Shown piece after piece: positions 25,278 through 32,002 of a DNA stretch of 64,000 nucleotides (positions are counted from its first letter, which is position 1; each line of letters starts with the position of its first letter). The notes beneath the pieces were generated by a model. It ran no database searches and was not told the DNA's origin. It saw nothing but the letters and a program-made list of their open reading frames with translations. Origin of the DNA: Betaproteobacteria bacterium (GTDB taxonomy: Bacteria; Pseudomonadota; Gammaproteobacteria; Burkholderiales; Usitatibacteraceae). The position numbers and the translations under genes are program-made. The stretch covers positions 1,116,001-1,180,000 of the forward strand of contig JADJSD010000003.1 in the NCBI GenBank assembly GCA_016711875.1, read 5' to 3'.

Positions 25278-26240
25278 CTACTGCTTCTCGATCTTCGCCT
25301 TCGCGGCGACCGGTTCCCACATCTTCGTGGTGTCGCGCACGCGCTGCGCGAACTGCGCCGCCGTCGCGCCACCCGCGATGCCGCCCTGGCTTTCGAAGAA
25401 CGCCTTCACGTCCGGCGAGGCGACCGCCTTCTGCACCTCGGCCTGCAGGCGCTCCAGCACGGCGGGCGGCGTGCCCTTGGGTGCCCACAGCCCGTTGAAG
25501 TTGAGGACGCCGAAATCCTTGAGGCCGGCCTCGGCGAAGGTCGGCACGTCGGGCACCACGGGCTGGCGCTTGTCGCCGCTCACCGCGAGGATGCGCGCCT
25601 TGCCGCCCCTCGCCTGCCCGAGGAGCGAGGCCGTCGAGGCGAGGAGCATGTCCACCTGCCCGCCGATCACGGCCGTCATCGCCTCCGCCGCGCCCTTGTA
25701 GGGAACGTGGGTGAGTTCGATGCCCGCGCGCAGCATGAGCAGCTCGCCCGAGAAGTGTGGTCCCGTGCCGTTGCCGCCCGAGCCGAACGTGAGCTTGCCC
25801 GGGTTCGCCTTCGCCGCCGCGAACATCCCCGCGAGCGTCTTGTGCGGGCCGTCGGCGCGCACCGCGATGCCGTAGGGCGCATCCATCATCGTGGTGACCG
25901 GAACGAGATCCTTCTCGTGGTCCCACGGCAGGTTCGCGAAGACGTGCGGCAGCAGCGAATAGGCCATGTCGTTGGCGACCAGCGTGTAGCCGTCGGGCGC
26001 GCTTTTCGCCACGAGGGCCAGGCCGATGGTGCCCGTGGCGCCGGGCTTGTTCTCGACGACGAAGGGCTGGCCCGTCTGCTCGGCGAGCTTCTGCGCGACC
26101 TTGCGCGTCACCACGTCGACGGCGCCGCCGGGCGCCCAGGGCACGATGATCTTCACGGGCTTCGCGGGCCAGGCCTGGGCGAGCGCCGCGAGGGGAGCGG
26201 CGAGCAGGAATGCGGCGAGTGCGGTGCGCAGGTTCTTCAA
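25278..26240 (-). CDS. Bug/TctC-family periplasmic solute-binding protein
   Basis: 320 residues with a signal peptide (RTALAAFLLAAPLAALAQA). The family start WPAKPVKIIVPWAPGGAVD, GQPFVVENKPGATGTIG and THVPYKG are all present. Such proteins bind carboxylates or other small acids and pass them to tripartite tricarboxylate transporters. It is the second binding protein in this operon, beside TctC at 30 kb, and could serve the same TctAB or a related substrate. The gap to the dehydrogenase gene upstream is 40 bases. Confidence 0.94.
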   Translation of the reverse strand: MKNLRTALAAFLLAAPLAALAQAWPAKPVKIIVPWAPGGAVDVVTRKVAQKLAEQTGQPFVVENKPGATGTIGLALVAKSAPDGYTLVANDMAYSLLPHVFANLPWDHEKDLVPVTTMMDAPYGIAVRADGPHKTLAGMFAAAKANPGKLTFGSGGNGTGPHFSGELLMLRAGIELTHVPYKGAAEAMTAVIGGQVDMLLASTASLLGQARGGKARILAVSGDKRQPVVPDVPTFAEAGLKDFGVLNFNGLWAPKGTPPAVLERLQAEVQKAVASPDVKAFFESQGGIAGGATAAQFAQRVRDTTKMWEPVAAKAKIEKQ

Positions 26241-26280
26241 GGGGCCTCCGGGGCGTGTGTCGGTCTTGGGGAGAGGGGGG

Positions 26281-27216
26281 TCAGGCCGCCGCGGGCGAGG
26301 CCGCCAGCACGGCGAGCACGTTGCGCGCCGCGCCGAGGCCCATGTTCACGTAGGCGTCCTCGCTGACTCCGCCCACGTGCGGCGAGAGCACCGTGCGTTC
26401 CACGTTGCGCCAGGCGTGTTCGCCGACGAGCGGCTCGGGCGAGAAGGCATCGAGCCCGGCCGCCCGCAGCCTGCCGCTCGCGAGCGCCTCGCGCACGGCG
26501 TCGTCGTCGACGAGGCCGCCGCGGCCCGTGTTCACGAGGATCGCGCCGCCGGGCATCGTCGCGAGGCTCGCCCGGTTGATCATGTGCCGGTTCTCGTCCG
26601 TCAGCGGGCAATTGAGGGATAGCACGAGACTCCCCGCAATCACGTCGGCCAGCGTCGCGAGCGTGACGCCCGCGGGCGCCTCCTTCACGAACGGGTCGAA
26701 CGCCAGGACCGGCATGCCCATCGCGACGCCGATCGCGGCCACTCGCCGGCCGATGGCGCCCAGGCCCACCACGCCGAGCGTCTTGCCGTGCAGCTCGAGG
26801 CTCTTGTGCGTGGCCTTGTCCCAGAAACCGGCCCGCATGCGCGCATCGAGACCGACGACGTTCTTGGCGCAGGCGAGGATGAGCGCCCAGGTATGCTCGG
26901 CCACCGCATCGGCGTTGGCGCCCGCGGCGGCATTCACCACGATCCCGCGCGCCGCGGCCGCCGGCTTGTCGATGGTGTCGGTTCCCGAGCCATGCTTGGC
27001 GACGACGCGAAGGCGCTTCGAGGCTTCGAGGATGCGCGGCGTGATCCTGCCGTAGCGCACGATGATCGCCACGGGCTGGTGCCTTTCGCACAGCGCCGCG
27101 ATCGCGTCCTCATCCGGCGTCTTCCCGGCGAAGATGACCTCGAAATCCGAAAGGAGCGCGAGCGCCTGCGGGGCGAGGTCGGCGGCGGTGACGAGAACGG
27201 CCGGCTTCGCGCTCAC
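26281..27216 (-). CDS. D-isomer-specific 2-hydroxyacid dehydrogenase
   Basis: 311 residues from a GTG overlapping the previous stop (GTGA). The Rossmann nucleotide loop is GVVGLGAIGRRVAAIG, with catalytic Arg in NTGRGGLVDDDAV, Glu in FSPEPL and His in LSPHVGG. It therefore interconverts a 2-hydroxy acid and a 2-keto acid with NAD(P). It resembles phosphoglycerate dehydrogenase relatives but lacks the regulatory ACT domain. Position between an aldolase and a binding protein suggests oxidation of an imported hydroxy acid; the true substrate is unknown. Confidence 0.93.
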   Translation of the reverse strand: MSAKPAVLVTAADLAPQALALLSDFEVIFAGKTPDEDAIAALCERHQPVAIIVRYGRITPRILEASKRLRVVAKHGSGTDTIDKPAAAARGIVVNAAAGANADAVAEHTWALILACAKNVVGLDARMRAGFWDKATHKSLELHGKTLGVVGLGAIGRRVAAIGVAMGMPVLAFDPFVKEAPAGVTLATLADVIAGSLVLSLNCPLTDENRHMINRASLATMPGGAILVNTGRGGLVDDDAVREALASGRLRAAGLDAFSPEPLVGEHAWRNVERTVLSPHVGGVSEDAYVNMGLGAARNVLAVLAASPAAA

Positions 27217-27905
27217 AGCGATTCGCCTTCCTTGAGGACCCCCGCGGCGCGCAGCGCGGCATCCAGCCAGCCGGGCTTCAGCGCGCGCTTCGCGAGGATG
27301 TCGTCCATGCGCTTGCCCTCGTCCGCGACCTTTTTCGCCGCGAGCGGCAGGAGCGAGGCGGCCTTCTCGCGCTCCACCACCACCACGCCGTCGGCATCGC
27401 CGACCACGAGGTCGCCGGGGCACACCGCGACGCCGCCCGCGGAGATGGGCCAGTTGATCCGGCCCGGGATGAACTTGGTCGGGCCGTTGGGATTGACGCC
27501 GGCCGCGAAGACCGGGAATCCCAGTTCGAGCAACTCGTCGGTGTCGCGCACCGCCCCGTCGATGACGATGCCGCCCAGCTGCAGCACCTTGCACGCGTTG
27601 ATCATGAGCGCGCCCATGAGCGCGCAGCTCGTGTCGCCCTTGCCGTCGATGACGAGCACGTCGCCGGGCTTGGCCATGGTCATGGCCGCATGGATCATGA
27701 GGTTGTCGCCGGCACGCACCTCGATCGTGAAGGCCGGGCCCGCGATCCTCATCGCGGCGTCCAGCGGCGCCACGGCATTGAGCGTGCCGCGGCGGCCCGC
27801 CACGTCGGCGAGGATGGCGGCCTGGTACTTCGCGGCCTCGGCCACGACGGCGGGGGAAACGCGCTCGAAGTCGCGGCGAACGTCGGCCAGGGTGTCGGTG
27901 CTCAT
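27213..27905 (-). CDS. RraA-family aldolase (4-hydroxy-4-methyl-2-oxoglutarate/oxaloacetate type)
   Basis: 230 residues. The family motif is seen in GDVLVIDGKGDTSCALMG and GGIVIDGAVRDTDEL, whose Arg and Asp bind the substrate and the divalent metal. Members cleave 4-carboxy-2-hydroxy acids to pyruvate or decarboxylate oxaloacetate; others, such as RraA itself, regulate RNase E. The neighbours (transporter, dehydrogenase, lactonases) favour the catabolic role. The start at 27905 has a ribosome site (AAAGGA); 24 more codons upstream are possible. Confidence 0.9.
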   Translation of the reverse strand: MSTDTLADVRRDFERVSPAVVAEAAKYQAAILADVAGRRGTLNAVAPLDAAMRIAGPAFTIEVRAGDNLMIHAAMTMAKPGDVLVIDGKGDTSCALMGALMINACKVLQLGGIVIDGAVRDTDELLELGFPVFAAGVNPNGPTKFIPGRINWPISAGGVAVCPGDLVVGDADGVVVVEREKAASLLPLAAKKVADEGKRMDDILAKRALKPGWLDAALRAAGVLKEGESL

Positions 27906-27951
27906 GGGAATCCTTTCGGTGGGGTACGGATGCAGGAGGGAAATCGCGGGA

Positions 27952-29460
27952 TCAGCCGGCGGCCTCTTCCACCGCAAGCTCGCGGCGGCGGCGAAGGCCC
28001 GGCAGCACCATCGCCAGGAGGATCAGCGCCGTCACGACGAGGAACGCGAGGCTGATCGGGCGGGTGACGAAGACGGCGAAGCTGCCGTCGGACATGAGGA
28101 GCGCGCGGCGCAGGTTCTCCTCGAGCATGGGACCGAGGACGTAGCCCAGGATGAGCGGCGCCGGCTGGCAGTCGAGCTTCGCGAACACGTAGCCCAGCAC
28201 GCCGATCGCGGCGCACAGGTAGACGTCCATCGCGCTGTTGTTGAGGCTGAAGTTGCCCACGCAGGCGAACACGAGGATGGCCGGGAAGAGCCACCGGTAC
28301 GGCACCTGCGTGAGGCGCGCCCACAGGCCCACGAGCGGCAGGTTCAGCACGAGCAGCAGCACGTTGCCCACGAACATGCTGGCGACGAGGCCCCAGAAGA
28401 GCTCGGGCTTGGACGTCATCACCTGCGGGCCCGGCTGGATGCCCTGCATCGTGAGCGCCCCCAGCATGAGCGCCATGACGGCGCTCGCGGGGATGCCGAG
28501 CGTGAGCGTGGGAATGAAGTGCGTCTGCGCCGCCGCGTTGTTGGCGGCCTCCGGCGCCGCGACGCCCTCGATGGCGCCGTGGCCGAAACGGGACGGATCC
28601 TTCGCGAGCTTCTTCTCCAGCATGTAGGCCGAGAAGGCCGCCACCGACGCCGTGATGCCCGGCAGCGCACCGAAGAACGAGCCCAGTGCCGTGCCGCGCA
28701 GCGTCGGCATCGCGGCCGCCTTCATGTCCGCCCAGGTCGGCATGAGGTTCTTCACGTCCTTGGCGAAGACCTCGACCTTCTCGTTGCGGGCGAGGTTCAG
28801 CACGATCTCGGAGACGGCGAAGAGGCCGACCGCGACCACGGTGAAGCCGACGCCATCGAGCAGTTCCGGGATGCCGAACGAGAAGCGCGGCAATCCGGAG
28901 GTGACGTCCGTGCCCACGATGCCCAGCAGCAGGCCGATGACGACCATGGCCAGCGCCTTCACCAGGTCGCCGTGCGAGAGGACCGCGGAGAAGACGAGGC
29001 CCATCAGCATCAGCGAGAAATACTCCGCGGCGCCGAACTCGAGCGCCCACCGGCCCACGAGCGGGCCGAAGAACGCCACGATCAGCGTCGACAGGATGCC
29101 GCCCACGAACGAGGCCATCGCCGCGGTCGCGAGCGCGGGACCGGCCCGGCCCTGGCGCGCCATCTGGTAGCCGTCGATGGCGGTGACCGCTGAGGACACC
29201 TCGCCGGGCATGTTCACCAGGATCGCCGTCGTGGACCCGCCGTACTGCGCGCCGTAGAAGATGCCGGCCAGCATGATGAGGGAACTCACCGGGTCCAGCC
29301 CGAAGGTGATCGGCAGCAGCATGGCGATCGTGACCAGCGGGCCGATGCCCGGCAGCACGCCGATGAGCGTGCCGAGGAACACCCCGAGGAAGCAGTAGGC
29401 GAGGTTCTTGAGGGTGAGCGCGACGCCGAAGCCCAGCGCGAGGTTCGAAAGGACGTCCAC
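27952..29460 (-). CDS. tctA: Tripartite tricarboxylate transporter large permease TctA
   Basis: 502 residues, about 11-12 membrane helices. Family signatures are GVLPGIGPLVTIAMLLP, YGAQYGGSTTAIL with NMPGEVSSAV, and FGALPGITASVAAF. TctA is the large membrane subunit of the Na+- or H+-driven, binding-protein-dependent carboxylate importer. It follows tctB after four bases and precedes the aldolase gene by 46 bases. Confidence 0.96.
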   Translation of the reverse strand: MDVLSNLALGFGVALTLKNLAYCFLGVFLGTLIGVLPGIGPLVTIAMLLPITFGLDPVSSLIMLAGIFYGAQYGGSTTAILVNMPGEVSSAVTAIDGYQMARQGRAGPALATAAMASFVGGILSTLIVAFFGPLVGRWALEFGAAEYFSLMLMGLVFSAVLSHGDLVKALAMVVIGLLLGIVGTDVTSGLPRFSFGIPELLDGVGFTVVAVGLFAVSEIVLNLARNEKVEVFAKDVKNLMPTWADMKAAAMPTLRGTALGSFFGALPGITASVAAFSAYMLEKKLAKDPSRFGHGAIEGVAAPEAANNAAAQTHFIPTLTLGIPASAVMALMLGALTMQGIQPGPQVMTSKPELFWGLVASMFVGNVLLLVLNLPLVGLWARLTQVPYRWLFPAILVFACVGNFSLNNSAMDVYLCAAIGVLGYVFAKLDCQPAPLILGYVLGPMLEENLRRALLMSDGSFAVFVTRPISLAFLVVTALILLAMVLPGLRRRRELAVEEAAG

Positions 29461-29464
29461 GCGC

Positions 29465-29926
29465 TTATCTCCCGAACTCGAACGCGAAGAGGGGATAGGG
29501 CAATCCCAGGCCCCAGATGAAGATGCCCGCGGCCATCGCGCACATCACCGCGGCGAGGATCGCCACCTCGAGCCCGCGGAACTCCTTGCCCGCGTAGGCG
29601 CTCGCGACCACCAGCACGACGAGCGAGGGGATGAGCCCCACGTGCTCCATCAGGTAGCCGAAGGCCACGATGGCCACGGTGAGCATCGCGAGCGGGAACC
29701 AGCCCCACGCGCCCTCGACGCGGACGCCCGAGCGCAGGCCGCGGACCATCGTCACCAGGCCGAAGCCCACGAGGATCGCGCCCAGGGCGCGGGGGAAGAA
29801 TCCCGGGCCCATCTGCTGGACGCTGCCGAAGGGATAGGACAGGGCGACCCAGAAGCCGCCCGCGCCGAACGCGACGAAGAGCAGCCCCGCGAGGAAGTCG
29901 CGGTTGTCGAGGAGGCCCGGTTTCAC
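29465..29926 (-). CDS. tctB: Tripartite tricarboxylate transporter small permease TctB
   Basis: 153 residues with four hydrophobic segments, the pattern of the small TctB subunit. Recognisable parts are GLLFVAFGAGGFWVALSYPFG near the N terminus, the PGFFPRALGAILVGFG motif, and a C terminus ending near GLPYPLFAFEFGR. It begins 31 bases after tctC and ends four bases before tctA. Confidence 0.94.
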   Translation of the reverse strand: MKPGLLDNRDFLAGLLFVAFGAGGFWVALSYPFGSVQQMGPGFFPRALGAILVGFGLVTMVRGLRSGVRVEGAWGWFPLAMLTVAIVAFGYLMEHVGLIPSLVVLVVASAYAGKEFRGLEVAILAAVMCAMAAGIFIWGLGLPYPLFAFEFGR

Positions 29927-29957
29927 GGCGCGCCCTGGGAGGTCGGGGGAAACCGCG

Positions 29958-30929
29958 TCACTGCGTCTTGATGCCGGCTTCCTTGATGACGCCCGCCCAC
30001 TTGTCGTGGTCGGACTTGATGAGCGCCGTGAACGCCGCCGGGCCGGTGGTGAGCTCGCCGCCGAGACGTTCCTTCACGTCGGGCATCGCGAGCACCTTCG
30101 TGATCTCCGCGTTGAGCCGCGCGACGATCGCATCCGGCGTGCCGGCCGGCACGGCGATGCCGAACCAGGTGATGGCCTCGAAGCCCGGGTAGCCCGACTC
30201 GGCCACCGTGGGCACGTCGGGCCACTGCGCCACGCGCTTGGCGGAGGTGACGGCGATGGCACGAAGCTGGCCGGCCTTCACCTGCGGCATGGCGGATTCG
30301 AGCGACGCCACGTAGAACGACGCGCGGCCGCTGATCACGTCCGGCAACGCCTGCGCGGTGCCCTTGTACGGCACGTGCGTGTACTTGATGCCGGCGACCT
30401 TCTGGAAATACTCGCCCGTCAGGTGAGCGACCGTGGAGTTGCCCGGCGAGGCGAAGAGCAGCTTGCCGGGCGCGGCCTTCGCGGCGGCCACCAGGTCGGC
30501 CATCGACTTGATCGGCGAGCTGGCGCCGACGGTGATGGCGAGGGGCGCGGCATCGACGAGCGTGACCGGTGTGAAGTTCTTCACCGGGTCGTACGGCAGG
30601 CCGGGCATGAGCGAGGGCGCGATGGACAGGTTGCTCGTCTGCGCCATCACGAGGGTGTAGCCGTCGGCTTTCGATTTCGCGGCGGCATCCAGGCCCAGCG
30701 TGCCGCCGGCGCCCGCCTTGTTCTCGACCACGACCTTCCAGCCGAGGGTCGTCGACAGCTTGTCGGCCACGATGCGGCTGATGATGTCCGTGCCGCCGCC
30801 GGGCGGGAACGGGACGATGAGGCGCACGGGCTTGTCGGGGTAGCCGGCCTGCGCGAAGGCGAGACCGGGAATGGCGAAGGCGAGCGTGGCGAGCGCGGCC
30901 GTGGCGGCGCGGGCGATCCGGCGATTCAT
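29958..30929 (-). CDS. tctC: TctC/Bug-family solute-binding protein
   Basis: 323 residues, with a signal peptide (AATAALATLAFAIPGLAFAQA). Family motifs YPDKPVRLIVPFPPGGGTD, WKVVVENKAGAGGTLG and YTHVPYKGTAQALPD are clear. It is the first gene of the eight-gene operon and is the binding protein for the adjacent TctAB. The start chosen has a strong ribosome site (GGAGGAGT). It is divergent from the LysR gene at 31058. Confidence 0.95.
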   Translation of the reverse strand: MNRRIARAATAALATLAFAIPGLAFAQAGYPDKPVRLIVPFPPGGGTDIISRIVADKLSTTLGWKVVVENKAGAGGTLGLDAAAKSKADGYTLVMAQTSNLSIAPSLMPGLPYDPVKNFTPVTLVDAAPLAITVGASSPIKSMADLVAAAKAAPGKLLFASPGNSTVAHLTGEYFQKVAGIKYTHVPYKGTAQALPDVISGRASFYVASLESAMPQVKAGQLRAIAVTSAKRVAQWPDVPTVAESGYPGFEAITWFGIAVPAGTPDAIVARLNAEITKVLAMPDVKERLGGELTTGPAAFTALIKSDHDKWAGVIKEAGIKTQ

Positions 30930-31057
30930 GGTGACTCCTCCAGGGACGGGTACGGCGAAAGGTTGGCCCGGGTTGGGTCCCGGATCCGATGGCTTCCGCC
31001 CATCATGGGTGAGACAATCCATCACGTCCATTTAACTTTTCCTTGGGATCGATAGAT
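30930..31057. promoter_or_regulatory. Divergent control region between tctC operon and lysR
   Basis: 128 bases with no gene. A near-perfect palindrome CCCATCATGGG lies at 30999-31009, close to the middle, and could be part of a LysR recognition site. An AT-richer stretch (TTTAACTTTT) precedes the LysR start. No clear -35/-10 pair was identified for either direction. Confidence 0.4.
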
Positions 31058-31972
31058 ATGGCGAATCAATTGGACCTGCGGGACCTGCGCTACTTCGAGG
31101 CGATCGCCGAGACCGGGCACCTGGGGCAGGCCGCCGCGAAGCTCTTCCGCACGCAGCCCGCGCTCACGGGGTGCGTGCGCCGGCTGGAGGCGACGCTCGG
31201 CACCGCGCTCTTCGAGAAGGTCGGGCGCGGGATCCGCCTCACCGCCGCGGGACACGCCCTCGTCCGGCGCGCGCGAAGCCTGCGGGTGGCCGCCGACGAC
31301 ACCGTGCGGGAAATCGCGGAAGTGGGCGCGGGCGTGGCGGGGCAGATCCGCATCGGCGTGCTGCCGACGCTCGCGCGCTTCCTCATGCCGCCGCTGTCGC
31401 GCGCATTCCTGAAGGACGCGCCCGCAGTCACCCTGCGCACCGTCATCGCGCAGAACGACGTCCTCGCCACGCAGCTCATGGCGGGCGAAGTGGACTTCAT
31501 CCTCACCACCGCGGTGCGGGCCTCGGAGGACCTGGTGAATCACCGGGTGCTCGAGGACGAGGCGGTGGTCATCGCGAGCCGCAACCATCCGATCCTCGCG
31601 CGGAAGGCGCGGCTCGCGGACCTGCTCGCCTACGAATGGGTGCTGGCGCCCTCCTCCGTGGGCACGCGCCAGTGGATCGACCGGGTCTTCCAGAGCCGCG
31701 GCCTGCCGCCGCCGCACGTGCAGATCGAGACGAACCTCATCCTGATGATGCCCACGCTCATCCGCGAGACGGAGCTGCTCACCTTCACTTCGCGCCTGCA
31801 CGTGGGCCTCACGGACGCCGGCGCGGACCTGCGCGAGGTGAAGCTCCGGGAGACGACGATGCGCCGGCGCTTCGACGTGGCCTGGCGGCGCGGGGGCTAT
31901 CTTTCGCCGGCGGCCGAGCGGCTGATCCAGCTCATCCGCTCGCGGGGGCGGAAGCTGTTCTCGGGCGACTAG
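31058..31972 (+). CDS. LysR-family transcriptional regulator of the tct operon
   Basis: 304 residues. An N-terminal winged helix-turn-helix (LRDLRYFEAIAETGHLGQAAAKLF, then QPALTGCVRRLEATLG) is followed by a type 2 periplasmic-binding-protein-like effector domain (IRIGVLPTLARFLMPPL). The gene is divergent from the tctC operon, the classical LysR arrangement, so it probably controls that operon in response to its substrate. The chosen ATG matches the family's N terminus; a TTG 15 bases upstream is in frame. Confidence 0.93.
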   Translation: MANQLDLRDLRYFEAIAETGHLGQAAAKLFRTQPALTGCVRRLEATLGTALFEKVGRGIRLTAAGHALVRRARSLRVAADDTVREIAEVGAGVAGQIRIGVLPTLARFLMPPLSRAFLKDAPAVTLRTVIAQNDVLATQLMAGEVDFILTTAVRASEDLVNHRVLEDEAVVIASRNHPILARKARLADLLAYEWVLAPSSVGTRQWIDRVFQSRGLPPPHVQIETNLILMMPTLIRETELLTFTSRLHVGLTDAGADLREVKLRETTMRRRFDVAWRRGGYLSPAAERLIQLIRSRGRKLFSGD

Positions 31973-32002
31973 CGTCGCGGGCCTCCTCTTCCGCCCCGCC
32001 GT

